A stretch of DNA of 64,000 nt, from assembly GCA_032164245.1 (NCBI GenBank), contig JAVMKO010000003.1, positions 43,960,890 to 44,024,889 on the forward strand. The letters are read 5' to 3'. Source of the stretch: Sternotherus odoratus. Lineage: Eukaryota > Chordata > Testudines > Kinosternidae. Below the pieces are notes generated by a model. It ran no database searches. It saw nothing but the letters and a program-made list of their open reading frames with translations, and was not told where the DNA came from. This document shows positions 46,395 to 57,115 of this stretch, one piece after another; position 1 is the stretch's first letter; every line of letters starts with the position of its first letter. A program made the position numbers and the translations under genes.

Positions 46395-47066
46395 GGGCAT
46401 GTCTTCACTACGACTTAACGTCGAATTTAACGACGTTAAGTCGAAATAAACATGTACCCGTCCTCACATCCATGCCATTTAAGTTGATTTAAAGGACCCT
46501 CAAAATCGACTTTTGTACTCCTCCAAAACGAGAGGAGTAGCGCTGAAATCGACTTCTCTAGGTCGATTTTCATCTAGTGAGGAGGCAAACGACTTTAAGC
46601 CTCCGACCTCTGAGCAGCCCCGCGAACCCCCCCGGTCCATGGAGCTGCTCGGGCGGGCGGGGGGTCCAGCGCGGGGCTGCACGGGCGGGCGGGCGGGCGG
46701 TCCAGCGCGGGGCTGCGCGGGCGGGCGGGGGGGTGTGTGCGCGGGGCTGCTTGGGTGGGCGGGGGGGGTCTGGTGCGGGGCTGCTCGGGCAGGCGGGGGG
46801 GTTCGCACAGCTGCTTGGGTGGGCGGGGGGGTCCGGCGCGGGGCTGCTCGGGTGGGCGGGGGGGTCCGGCACTCCCAGCATTGTGGGCTACCTACCCACT
46901 GTGCAATGCGGGCTATGTCGAGCCCTGCAAAAGTTGAAGGACAGACAGTGTCGACCACTGTCGACCTGCTGTCCATTGTGGGGACACACTAAGTCGATTT
47001 TCTAAAGTAGACTTTAGAAAATCGACTTAAGGGAAATCGACCTACTCCTGTAGTGAAGACATACCC
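46395..47066. mobile_element. MITE, GGGCATGTCTTCACTA ends, with G-rich core
   Basis: The ends GGGCATGTCTTCACTAC and GTAGTGAAGACATACCC are inverted. Flanking trinucleotides are TAG and TCG. Sub-terminal palindromes such as TTAACGTCG/CGACGTTAA and GAAAATCGAC/GTCGATTTTC occur on both sides. It is related in ends and duplication size to the copies at 25970 and 42149. Long frames on both strands (up to 159 codons) are chance products of the G-rich core. Confidence 0.8.
46640..46875. repeat. G-rich tandem repeat in MITE core
   Basis: About six imperfect units of roughly 35-45 bp of the form GGGCGGGCGGGGGGTCCAGC plus GCGGGGCTGCTC. Unit length varies because of G-run slippage. Strong G-quadruplex potential on the + strand. 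Confidence 0.8.
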
Positions 47067-47624
47067 TCGGTGAAGAAACCCTGCTTTTGGATAAACTTGA
47101 TGCAAAGAGGTACAGCCACAGGAACATCAAATCTAAGGAGCATTTCAAGAAAAAAGAGAAGCAAAGAACAGGACAGAAAGAATGGGTCTGGATTTACAAC
47201 AAAGGAGAAGAAAAGTTGATTCTTCTCTGAAGTGACAGTATATTGTTGAGTAATCTCTTTTGTTCTTGTTGATAACCATGCATTTGCTATTTACTGTACA
47301 CAGAGTAAGGAAGATTAGCATGTACAAATTCACAAAGATTAATGTGGTGGTAATCTATAGTTCATTATTATCAGTAGTAAGTACTTGGTATTGTGCTATA
47401 TTACTTAGCCTCCAGGTATAATTTTTGGGTTTTCCGTTATAATTTTAAATTTTTGGAACTTCATCCCATTTGTCTTTGTTTGCCTCTGCCTCTAGTTATA
47501 GTTAGCAGAATCTTGTCTAGCTGGGTAATTGTGAATGTGCATCACAAACAGGATAGGAGAAGTGCAAAGCCAGAGATACCCATCTTAAAACAACATAGTC
47601 AGGAGACAATGCAGGGGAAAGTAA
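47067..47624. other. Intronic stretch, nothing recognised
   Basis: No exon, RNA gene or repeat boundary was seen between the two MITEs. Confidence 0.4.
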
Positions 47625-47888
47625 GGGCAGGTCTGAGCTATCAGCCGGTAGCAATTGATCTATCAGGGGTTGATTTATAGATGTGATAAATCAATCCCCA
47701 AGCGCTCTGCTGTTGACTCCAGTACTCCACCGCAACAGAGGTGGAGTCGACGGGAGCAGCAGCAGTTGACTGACTGCTGCGAAGATGCCGCAGTAAGTCG
47801 ATCTAAGTACACCGACTTCAGCTATTCTCGTAGCTGAAGTTGCATATCTTAGATCAACACCATCTCTACTTCCAGTGTAAGCCAGGGC
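47625..47888. mobile_element. MITE, GGGCAGGTCT relative, degraded
   Basis: The left end GGGCAGGTCTGAGCTATC follows TAA. Inside are GTTGATTTATAGATGTGATAAATCAATC and CTTCAGCTATTCTCGTAGCTGAAG palindromes, as in the family at 25970 and 42149. The right end near CCAGTGTAAGCCAGGGC is degraded, so its limit is approximate. Confidence 0.6.
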
Positions 47889-48299
47889 AAAGAATGCTAA
47901 CTTCAGAAACCTTAACTCCGTCCCACAATCATCATGCCAGATCAAGTGTCACATTATGCACAATTGTTGTTAGGCATGGAAGGAGTTGATTTTTTTATTG
48001 GTAAGTATCAGTAACCCTCAATTTCACCATTTTGGAATCAATAATAATATTTGAAATTATTAATATTGATATGGAAAATCACCAAACACTAATTTAACCA
48101 TAAATTCCTTTAAATTTAATTTTCAAATAGGACTTGCGAATGGTTCTCTCATTACACTAATTGATTGCATTTCTTGAGTTAATTTACCTGACACAGAAAT
48201 CCATTTCAAAAGGTATTTTTTTTCTCCTACTGATAATGGCCCATCTATATTTAACAGCCCTCTTAGAATTGGTATGATAATGTACAATTTTTTTTCTTT

Positions 48300-48432
48300 T
48301 TCTTTGTGTGTATAAATGCATCTTACTTCTGTTTCATTCTATGCATCCAATGAAGTGAGCTATAGCCCACGAAAGCTTATGCTGAAATAAACTAGTTAGT
48401 CTCTAAGGTGCTACAAGTATTCCTCGCTTTCT
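48300..48432 (+). mobile_element. Single-arm relative of the fold-back elements
   Basis: TGCATCCAATGAAGTGAGC to GTTAGTCTCTAAGGTGCTAC is the same unit found in the arms at 8.2, 40.4 and 61.4 kb, present once with no inverted partner. It is preceded by TGTGTATAAATGCATC, the usual upstream text of this repeat. It ends near the T-rich CGCTTTCTTT. Confidence 0.7.
48343..48385 (+). ncRNA. Hammerhead-like core, degenerate (single copy)
   Basis: Stem II is GTGAG/CCCAC with one mismatch, followed by GAAA and the AGC-TTAT-GCT mini-stem. The catalytic box reads CCAATGA rather than CTGANGA. This is a relic of the same core. Confidence 0.4.
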
Positions 48433-50785
48433 TTAAATTTAATAAAGGTCATATGGTATTTATACAGTTGCTCTAAATATGCCTAAAAAGCATAATTAGT
48501 AAGAAATTTACATTCAAACAGTAACAAACCATAAGCATTTGATCAAGATACTTACAAATGGGCTTACCTCAGGGGTGCTTTCTTTACAATACTTATATAG
48601 ATCCTTAACCAAAGTTATGCAAACTTTTATTCTTTTTTTTTAAAATTATCCTACACACCATATACACACAAATTGACCAAAAAATTTCTATTGATAGGCA
48701 AAGTAGGAAAAATGCTACTTGAGAGCTTATTAGAGTCTGAATTAAGGCTATTTACTTTTTATTTTTTGGTAATTTGTGTTCTAAAGCTTTAACTTTGAAT
48801 CACTATGTCCATTATCATTATAAAATTGTCTGATCTCTTCCCCCATGGTTTCTTGCTCCTGTGAAAATAAAAATAGAAACAAATGCCCAAATAAGCATTG
48901 ATGTTATCCATTGAACTTATAAAAATTGAATTCTGCCGTGCCTAACTATTGTACACTTCATTGCTAACAATGCCACCTAAATAATACAGGTCTCCACCAA
49001 AATTGATTGTTTTCTAGTATTTCTCTATTTTAGTGTTTTACATTTTTTGTTCAGTGGGTCAAGGTCCCTGTCAATATGGCTATTTTAAGTTACTATAACT
49101 ATGTGACTTGCCTAACTATACTTAGAGCTATTTAAGTGTGGCACACTTAGTTTTAGGTAAATTATCTATGTTTTGAAACCTTTCCAAAGCCTATGGGCAA
49201 ACTCTAAAAGTGCAGAAGATCTATGATACATGCAGCCACAGTCTATGAAAATAAGCCACACAGAGAGCAGTAGAATTTGGGTCTTCCACACTTAGTCCTA
49301 ATCCTATGCTTATTCTGTTAGACCACACTACGATCCTTAATGGATGTTCTTGTTGCCTAGATAGCCTTATGTAATCAGTTAGGGTGGTTGTTTCCCTTAC
49401 TTCGCAACTTTTAAAAACAGGATCTTGTGGGGGGAGAGGGAGGAGAACAAAAACATATGCCACTTTTTAAAACTCCTTATATTTGAAAGTGTCCTTTTTA
49501 GACTATGAGCGGAAATATTTTAAAAAGTTAAAATAATAAAGGTTCTTCTTGTTCCTGCTGGGGAAACAATAACACTTATTGAACTGTTTAGAAGCCTACA
49601 TGGGAATAGGAATGTGTGGAGTCAGTGGCAATTTGAGAGAGGGGCATGTGGCTAGTGAGTAGGATCAGTTGTCTGTATGTTCTGGAGGGGAATGGGTGAA
49701 ACTGAGTCATAAGGAGGGCATTATTAACTAAATCCCAAATATCTGGAAGGTGAGCGTGGATTCTTATAACCTGGATCTGTATAGCAATTCAGCTTATTTT
49801 TTTATTCTTCATAACATTGTATTTAATAGGTCATTTCTCATTCTAACTGAAATAAATTTGAGAGCTGGAAACTGGTGTTGACCAAACATCAGTGTTTGAA
49901 TTTTTGACTAACCCTGACAAGTAAATAGGGGGGGGGGGGGGAAATCAAATTAATATATACCTATTTTAATGTAAAGGTCATCAGTAGTTTAAATAATATT
50001 TAAAGGATTCATGCTCCTCTCAAAAAGCACAGGAAACAGGTTCCTTTGAATTCATCAAGATCATCAAATGTGTGACTAAATGTGTCTGTTGAAGGTGTTA
50101 GAGCTGATCATTAAGTATGATGCATTTTCAAGGCCATTGTTTCTGACCCATATACATGATAATTTTAAGTCTCTGTGTGGCCTTCTCACAGTCCTTCAAT
50201 GTTGACTTTGTTTTAGAGCAGTCTGTCTATTTTAGAACTCAAAAAAATTGCACAGATCAGTTTATTCACAAAAGCAACAAAAAGGCAGAAGTTGGACTTG
50301 ATAAGGTTGCTACATTCCTTTTTGCTAACTTTACCTTCAGTGTAGCATAATATCAGAGAGACATGATTGAAGCATTTTGTCCTAGAAATAATTCTGCACA
50401 TCAATTTAAATTCTGAAAAAAAGAAAAAATTAAAGGAATTACTGTAACATTAATGCAAGCCACTTAGTCTGTTTTGATAATAAGCATCCACTCAAATAAA
50501 AATGCTATTAGCTTTGCAGCTGAAAAGAAAATTGTCCAAGTTGCTAGAGATGCCATCTGGGAATGCAGAGTGAAGCATGGCTCTGGCACTTGTTCAGTCA
50601 TCTCAGGATGAGAACATATCAGGTGTTATCATCCTATACTTATGTATGGGTGTATACACCTACTATTTAAACATTTCTGGAAAAGAAATAACATTCAAGT
50701 CTAAAGCAAGTTGTGAAATGTGAAACATTCTGCAACCATTATCCCCTTTATGGTCATCTATCTGAAGAAGGTGGTCCAGATGACA
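48433..50785. other. Intronic stretch, nothing recognised
   Basis: AT-rich, with a G run at 49928. Frames of up to 80 codons show no recognisable domain and no good splice sites. Confidence 0.4.
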
Positions 50786-50789
50786 CAGT

Positions 50790-50910
50790 TGATTGGCGGG
50801 GTCACCAACAGATAGGAGGCGCTGGTGAGCTGGCTGACAGTGGGTGCTAAGCACCTGTTAATTTTTTTCGGTGAGCGCTCCGGCCCTGGAGTACCCTTGG
50901 AGTCGGCACT
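50790..50910. repeat. Turtle-type interspersed repeat fragment
   Basis: GGAGGCGCTGGTGAGCTGG to GTGAGCGCTCCGGCCCTGGAG is GC-rich in an AT-rich intron and resembles a common chelonian repeat. The class is unknown. Confidence 0.4.
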
Positions 50911-51695
50911 TATGACTGGTGCTCCACACAAGCACGAGTTTCCATCCCACCGATCTGATTGCAAGTCTGGGGCCTAAATTGGTAGAAGTGTGCCAGTGTC
51001 TTGGCAGATACTAAAGAGTGTGGGTCACCTAATTAGATTGGAGACATTATTGTGCTTTTTTTTGTTTGTACTTCCAGAATTGTAAGAGTTTCATTTTGGA
51101 CAATTTATGCCTTTTTATGTTTGAGGAATAACTGTACTTACAAAGTGAATAACATAGCCTGTGTGTTGTGGTTTCAGTTAGTAAAAATGATTTTTTTTTT
51201 CCCAATAGGTTGCGGAAAATTGCAACAACTCTGCTTTATTTTGTGCAGTATTCTGATTTATGAAATTAGTAGCAGAAGTTTAAACAACTCTTTGTTTTGC
51301 ACTCTAAGACTACTCCTCAGTGCATGTACGAAACTGAGGTACATTCCAAGGATATAGACAGGGCCAGTTAAATACAAGACTCTTATCAAGGATCTTTTCA
51401 ATCTCAGTTTATGTCAATCAAGCAGAGTCAAATTATTTTTTGTAAATGTCAGTTAGCAGCTTCGCTTTACAATATGCATAATTCTTGACTGTTCATAGCA
51501 TGAAAAAATGTAGTGTTCCTTTAGAAAGTCTGAATTTTGCTGGGCTTTGTAATTCATTGTTTTTGTTTAGCCTGAATGAGGTGTCATCAAAGTCGGTTTA
51601 AAATCATTCACCAACTTTGCAGCATTTTAAAGATCATCTTACACTCTTCCAAAAATGTTGAGAGAATATTCTTATAGTATATATCTATAGCTACA

Positions 51696-52624
51696 TCTAT
51701 ATATATAAAAGTCAAATGGTGTATGCGTGTATGTACGTTCCCTTACTCCTTCCACGCCGTTTGAGCTAGAGACTTGAAATTTGGTACAGTTAGAGGTCTT
51801 AGGGTCCTAATCAGGGTAGGAGTCGAAATTTTTTCAAATCTCACCTCAGACGCCCCCCCAGGGGTGAAATTATTTAAAGGCCAATCACATCAGCTGGGCA
51901 GCTGCTGTTCTCCGTGACATAGTTATGTCATAATACCCCCCTCCAACGGACCCCGCACTCGCTCAGCTCTCTGCCCCCTCCCCACCTCCGACAGACCCGA
52001 GTTGGGTTTGGTCGGAGGGTGAGTGAGGTTGGGGTGTTGGGTTTGGTCGGAGGGTGAGTGAGGTTGGGGTGTTGGGTTTGGTCGGAGGGTGAGGTGGGGA
52101 TGTCGGGTTTGGTTGGGGGGTAAGTGAGCCGGGGGTGTTGGGTTTGGTCTGGGGGGGTGGGAAGGTGTCGGGGTGGGTGGGGGGTGAGGTGTGGGTGTTG
52201 GGTTTGGTCAGGGGGTGTTGGGTTTGGTTGGAGGGGGGTCGGGGTTGGTCGAGGGGTAAGTGAGGTGCGGGTGTCGGGTTTGTTTGTGGTGGTAGGTAGG
52301 GGTGTTGGGTTTGGTTGGGGGGGAGTGAGGTGGGTGTGTCAGGTTTGGTCTACGGGGGGTGAGGTGTGGGTGTTGGTCAGGGGGTGTTGGGATTGGTAGG
52401 GGGTGATGTGGGGGTGTTGGGTTTGGGTGGGGGGTGAAAATGTGAGTCGGGGTTGGTCGAGGGGTAAGTGAGGTGGGGGTGTCGGGTTTGGTCAGGGGGG
52501 GTGAGGTGGGGGTGTCAGGTTTGCTCTCTGCCCCCTCCCCCCTCCAACGGACCCCGCACTCGCTCAGCCCTCTGCCCCCTCCCCACCTCCGACGGACCCG
52601 AGCAACGCCGGGTATTTTTGCTAG
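51696..52624 (+). mobile_element. Non-autonomous Helitron
   Basis: The 5' end is TCTATATATATAAAAGTC. Near the 3' end a hairpin ACCCG-AGCAACGC-CGGGT (52596-52613) is followed seven bases later by CTAG (52621-52624), fitting the Helitron 3' rule of hairpin plus CTRR. The insertion lies between A (51695) and T (52625), with no target duplication, as Helitrons do. The 5' unique part contains GAGACTTGAAATTTGGTAC, text often seen in Helitrons. No Rep/helicase is encoded. The inner part is a G-rich tandem array. Confidence 0.85.
51990..52530 (+). repeat. TTGGGTTTGGTCGG tandem array inside the Helitron
   Basis: Imperfect units of about 35-45 bp with GTGTTGGGTTTGGTCGGAGG and GTGAGTGAGGTTGGGGT repeat about a dozen times. 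The segment CCTCCGACGGACCC flanks both sides. The 148-codon minus-strand frame and the 91-codon + frame are translations of this array. Confidence 0.85.
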
Positions 52625-52859
52625 TATAATGTAAAAGGCATGGTGGGGTTCCATATTTAGTGTCTTTAAATGCTTCTGTTTTATTTAATCAGTTAACTAG
52701 TAAAAAGATGGCATGGTTGAGAGTTTGCATCTTTAATTTAACTGCGCTACCCTGTAAATTTGCCCTAGATTCTGAAAATAAAACAGAATTGTTTCTAACT
52801 GTCTAACTTGTAGCTCTATAAACCTCTTGCATTATTTTTGTATTATTGCTGGTCATGTA

Positions 52860-54200
52860 ACCATAGAGCCTAGGATCCCTCGTCATGGACAAGGATCCCA
52901 TTGTGGTAGGTGCTGTACAAACACAGAACAAAAAGACTGCACCGGCATCAAAGAGCGTACAATCTAAACAGGGCTATTGGAACAATTTTTATAGTGGAGG
53001 TGCTCAGAGCCACTGAACCAAACTGGAAATGCTGTATATCATGGAAATCACTTCAAGCCAGGATATAAGACAAGATGATGATGGATGAGGAATAAAAGGA
53101 AACAATGAGACAGTATTGGTCTGTATGACAGGCAGGGGTTTGAATTAATCAGTGGCTTACCTGTTGTCAGGTTTTGCATAGGCATCACGAATGTTTTGAA
53201 GGGGATAATGAGGAAGCTTTGAAGATGTTTTCAGGAAGCTCCTCCCATGTGTGAGTGTCAGTGTGGGAAAAAGACCAAAGGTGCTTGTTTGAAAATTTTG
53301 CTACTGTCTGGCATCAGAAGCTCAGCTGAGGTAGGAGTTCTCATCTTGATAGTAAATGAGAGATGATAGGTAGGGTGGAGATTGGTTGTGAAGGACCTTG
53401 AAAGAGAAGATTAGTAACTTGTATTTGACGTCCTAGAGAAGGGGGAGCCAGTGGAGAGATGCAGAAATTAGGATGACATGGTCAAATCAACAGACTAGAA
53501 AAATGATCCATTCTGAATGAATGTGCTGGGTCCAGTTTGTGCCATCCTTTTCTCTGACAAATGCAGTAATCAAAATGTGGCCCTGCACAAAATGGCCTTA
53601 GATAAATGCAGTAATCAAAAAGTGAGATGATGAGTTCTGCATGAGAGTTTTAGCTTTGGGTGGATAGGAAAGGCAGTATCTCAAGTGTGACTTACACATA
53701 AAACTTAGGTCAACCTTGCTACCTTGTTCAGAGGTGTGAAAATTCACCCCCCTGAGAGATGGAGCTAAGCTGATTTATACATCGATGTAGAGACTGCTAG
53801 GATATAGAGACTGCTAGGTCAGTGGAAGAATTCTTGACAGGGTGGCTACTACAGTGACAGAAAAACCTCTTCCATTGGTGTAATGAGTGTACTCTGCAGT
53901 ACTACACTGTAGCTCTGTTTTAGCCATATTTAGCTCGTTGATGGCTAGAGGCATGTCAGACAGGCTGAGATTTTAGTTACGGCACATGAAGACCGTTTTG
54001 GAGTAGTGAGGTAGATCTGTGAGTTGTCAGCATATAGATCGTAATTGAATGTATGTTTGCATAAGGTGCAAAGGGAGATACGGGGTAGAGGGAGAAGAGA
54101 GGGAACCAAGGACAGAGGCCTGTAGAACTCCCTGCAAAAAGTTGGAGGATTTATCCACCACAGGACTCCCTGAAGAAGCAGTAAGAGACATAGGAGAACC
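52860..54200 (+). repeat. Long amniote interspersed repeat, class unresolved
   Basis: The text from GGATCCCATTGTGGTAGGTG through TGTACAAACACAGAACAAAA, GAAGGACCTTGAAAGAGAAG and GGGGGAGCCAGTGGAGAGAT is a long repeat I recognise as widespread in reptiles and birds. Neither inverted ends nor a coding frame were seen. The 3' limit is approximate. Confidence 0.55.
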
Positions 54201-55099
54201 ACAAGATTACAAACTCTTGTAATTTACGGTCTTCTCTTCTCCCTTCATCATTTTATGTATTTCTGCTCTTCAGTCTCTTGTCAGTGTTTTAGTGGCTGTG
54301 ATGGTGAACTGCTTCCTCATAATTTAAATTGTGATTGAATCTCTAGGATTTTAGGACTAAAAATGTCAACTACTCAACTTGAGTTTTTTCCAAATTCAGT
54401 TATTCTACTGTAGATCTTAAACTGTTTTTTAAAATGAGTGTGGGGCAATATGTATTACACACAGTCTAAGCAAAAGAAGTGAAATCTTGGCCCTAATGAT
54501 GTCAATGCAGGGTTTGCCAGTGACATTAGTGGGAGGAGGCTTTCATCTAAGGATTTTTTGACAAAATCCTTTGGGATTGAAAGGCACTGCCTTAAGACTG
54601 ACTGACCAAGAAAAATGCCCATTTTGAGAAATTGTATGTATTTTTTTATACTGTATTTTTATTTGTTGATTTTTCTTTCCCCCTCTGAAGCTAAGGCAAC
54701 AACAGTTTAAATGTTACAGCTGTACAACCCTTCAAAAATAAGCTTGGGCACTATTTCTCTTCAGTTGTAAGAGATACAGAAGGGAAAACGATCTGTTTGA
54801 ACCATCTTTAATAAAAAGAAATAGAGTTCAGTATATTGAAATATGTCTGAATCCTGTTCTCTACCTGCCTGAAATCCAAAGTAAATTGGGAAAATCAAAG
54901 TCTCTAACAGTACTTTCATTCAGTAAAAGCCTGGATTATTCACGAATATAGTGGAGATAAAATTATTCTTCACTAACATTTTGTTAATCTATTACCTTGA
55001 AACACATGAGGAAAAGTTAGGAAAAAATAGTGGCTGTTGAGCTGTGTGCGCTTACATTAAGAGGTACAATTAATTATTATTGTTATTATTCTTTTTTAG
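54201..55099. other. Intronic stretch, nothing recognised
   Basis: AT-rich sequence up to the polypyrimidine tract of the next exon. No other feature was seen. Confidence 0.4.
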
Positions 55100-55182
55100 T
55101 GTAAACATGTTTTTGATAGCAATAATGGAGAATTGGAAGACTGATTATTTCAAGTATTAAAATGGATTGTTTACCAGTAGAG
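55100..55182 (+). other. FAM135A: Candidate FAM135A 5' UTR exon
   Basis: An 83-bp segment is bounded by a good acceptor (ATTATTCTTTTTTAG) and a strong donor (AGAG|GTAAGAA). It has no frame open throughout. A 17-codon upstream ORF starts at 55108, and a second ATG at 55162 reads MDCLPVE. If spliced to the coding exon at 58195, that second frame meets TAA at the first codon after the junction. The main ATG would then follow two short uORFs. The exon is inferred from splice signals, strand and position only; I cannot confirm it against a transcript. Confidence 0.5.
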
Positions 55183-55441
55183 GTAAGAAACAAAGATTTT
55201 TCTTCTAATAGTTTGACTCTTTTGTTCCCTAACATCCATGCAACTCCTACTACAGCCAGTGAAAATTAAAGGTGTAAATGAAAGCAGAATTTGGCCCTTA
55301 GTATAGAATAGAATGATTGTAACTGACATCTGAATCACTAATTGTAGTTTAATGTAAGGATTTCCATTCTTCATACTTAATACTATTGGATTTCAAAATG
55401 ATCTTCAGATTTTTCCTGTGTTAAAAGAACTACACACAGTA

Positions 55442-55833
55442 CAGTAGAGCCTCAGAGTTTTGAACTGACTGATCAACCACACATCTAATTTGGAACCAGA
55501 AGTATGCTGGCAGACAGCAGCAGAGTCAAAAAACAAAAAGAAAATGCAATACAGTACTGTGTTAAATGTAAGCTATTAAAAATAAGGGAAAGTTTTTAAT
55601 AAAAAAAGATTTGACAAGGTAAGTAAACTGGTTCTGTGCTTGGTTCATTTAAATTAAAATGGCTGAAAGCAGAATTTTTCTGCTGCACGGTAAGGTTTCA
55701 AAGCTGTATTAAGTCAGTGTTCAACTGTAAATTTTGGAAAGAACAACCATAACGTTTTGGTCAGAGTTACGAATATGTTAGAGTTATGAACAACTTCCAT
55801 TCCCAAGATGATTGTAACTCTGAGGTTCTACTA
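55442..55833. mobile_element. Tigger-like MITE, CAGTAGAACCTCAGAG ends
   Basis: The left end CAGTAGAGCCTCAGAGTT pairs with the right end AACTCTGAGGTTCTACTA, and TA flanks both (55440-41 and 55834-35). The inner text AGAGTTACGAATATGTTAGA is typical of this Tigger group. Confidence 0.8.
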
Positions 55834-55974
55834 TAGTTTGTACTAGCTACTGTACTTTGACTAAAACCTTGTATTAGTTCTGGTCTTTGCATTAAAATAC
55901 ACTTCACTTTCATTATAAGGTCTGCTGTAATCTATGTCTAACCTTTACATGACTGTATTGACTCTGTTGTGTGC

Positions 55975-56105
55975 AATGTGGTTGTAGCTCGGGATATCAG
56001 AGAAACACATTGGATGAAGTAAAATATATTTTATTGGACCAGTTCCTATTGATGGTAGAGGCAAGCTTCTGAGTCTCAAGAAGACTGTGTTGCTCGAACA
56101 CTTGT
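55975..56105 (+). repeat. AAGGTGGGTGAGGT family repeat, left arm
   Basis: GGTTGTAGCTCGGGATATCA, then TTTTATTGGACCAGTTCC and GGCAAGCTTCTGAG match the repeat at 19290. An inverted partner lies at 57037-57115, beyond the nested MITEs. The two arms would face each other if the MITEs were removed. Confidence 0.6.
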
Positions 56106-57036
56106 CTCTGGCTATGTGGTAAGTCGACCTATGCTATGCAACTCCAGCTACATGAATAATGTATCTGGAGTCGATGTACCTTAGGTTGAATTACCGCAGG
56201 GTCTCGGTGGGAGAAAATCTCCTGTCGGCTTATCTGAGGCCTTGTTACACTGGCACTTTACAGTGCTATAAAGCCTCCAGGAGCGCTATTACTCTGTACC
56301 CAACCACACTGGCAAGGCACATATTGTGCTATAAGTCCGAGTTTATAGCGCTCGTGGTAAACCACCTCTGCACGGGGAATAAGGGCTGTTGCGCTACCAC
56401 TGTAGCGTGTTCTGTCAAGTGTAAACAGTCATTACGGTATAAGTGATCTCTGGCACGCCTCCGAGCCATTTAAGGCAATTGACGTCTCTGTGTTGTTTTC
56501 AACTCGACAGGAGGAATGCGGAAGTACCTTTTCAGAGTTTCTCTCTTAACTCAGCAGATAAGCACTGCAAATGTTTTACAAAGGGAGCTGTGTGGTAAGG
56601 CAGGCTCTAATTTCAAAGGACACCCACTGACCAGACTATCAACCGTAGAAATCCCCTCGGTCTCTCTCTCTGCATACGTGCTACACGTTCCCCCTCACCC
56701 CCTCTCGTTTGAAAAGCACGTTGCACCCAGCTGAATGCTGGGATAGCTGCCCATAATGCACCACTCCCTGTGCCGCTGCAAGTACCGCAAATGTGGCCAT
56801 GCCAGGATATGTTTTAGCGCTATACCTATTGCTGTATATGGGTACAGCTATAACCAAAAGCGCTATAATCCTGTAAGTGTAACCAAAGCCTTACTCTTCT
56901 CATTGGGGGTAGAGTACAGAGGTTAACTTGAGAGTGATCTGCAGTCGATTTGGTGGGTCTTTACTAGATCCACTAAATCGACAGCTGGTGGATCAATCTA
57001 AGAACGTTGACCTCTGCTTTAGTGTAGAGACCTATC
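56106..57036. mobile_element. MITE of the palindrome family, hosting another MITE
   Basis: The left part AAGTCGACCTATGCTATGCA to CTCCTGTCGGCTTATCTG and the right part TACTCTTCTCATTGGGGGTA to TTTAGTGTAGAGACCTATCC join into one element once 56237-56891 is removed. Sub-terminal text such as CAACTCCAGCTACATGAAT and GGAGTCGATGTACCTTAG matches the GGGCTGGTCTTCAC family. The outer ends are approximate. Confidence 0.6.
56237..56891. mobile_element. Inner TIR MITE, AGGCCTTGTTACACT ends
   Basis: The left end AGGCCTTGTTACACTGGCAC and the right end AGTGTAACCAAAGCCTT are inverted repeats. Repeated GCGCTATA and TTACAGTGCTATAA motifs fill the interior. It interrupts the outer MITE, so it is younger. The target duplication could not be read cleanly. 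The 95-codon frame inside is chance. Confidence 0.65.
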
Positions 57037-57115
57037 CCCTCTCTCCAGCAGAAAGTGGTCCAATAAAAGATTTATTGCCTCACCCACCCTGTCTCTTGAA
57101 TCTTGTTGCTCATGC
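57037..57115 (-). repeat. AAGGTGGGTGAGGT family repeat, right arm (inverted)
   Basis: On the minus strand this reads AGAGACAGGGTGGGTGAGGC then TTTTATTGGACCACTTTC, the same repeat as 19290-19425 and 55975-56105 in opposite orientation. Confidence 0.65.

Noticed and set aside
46500..47005. Three overlapping frames of 142-159 codons on both strands
   Set aside because: They are products of the G-rich tandem core of a MITE, with no domain and no splice sites.
52208..52654. Minus-strand frame of 148 codons rich in Pro, Thr and His
   Set aside because: It is a translation of the tandem array inside the Helitron.
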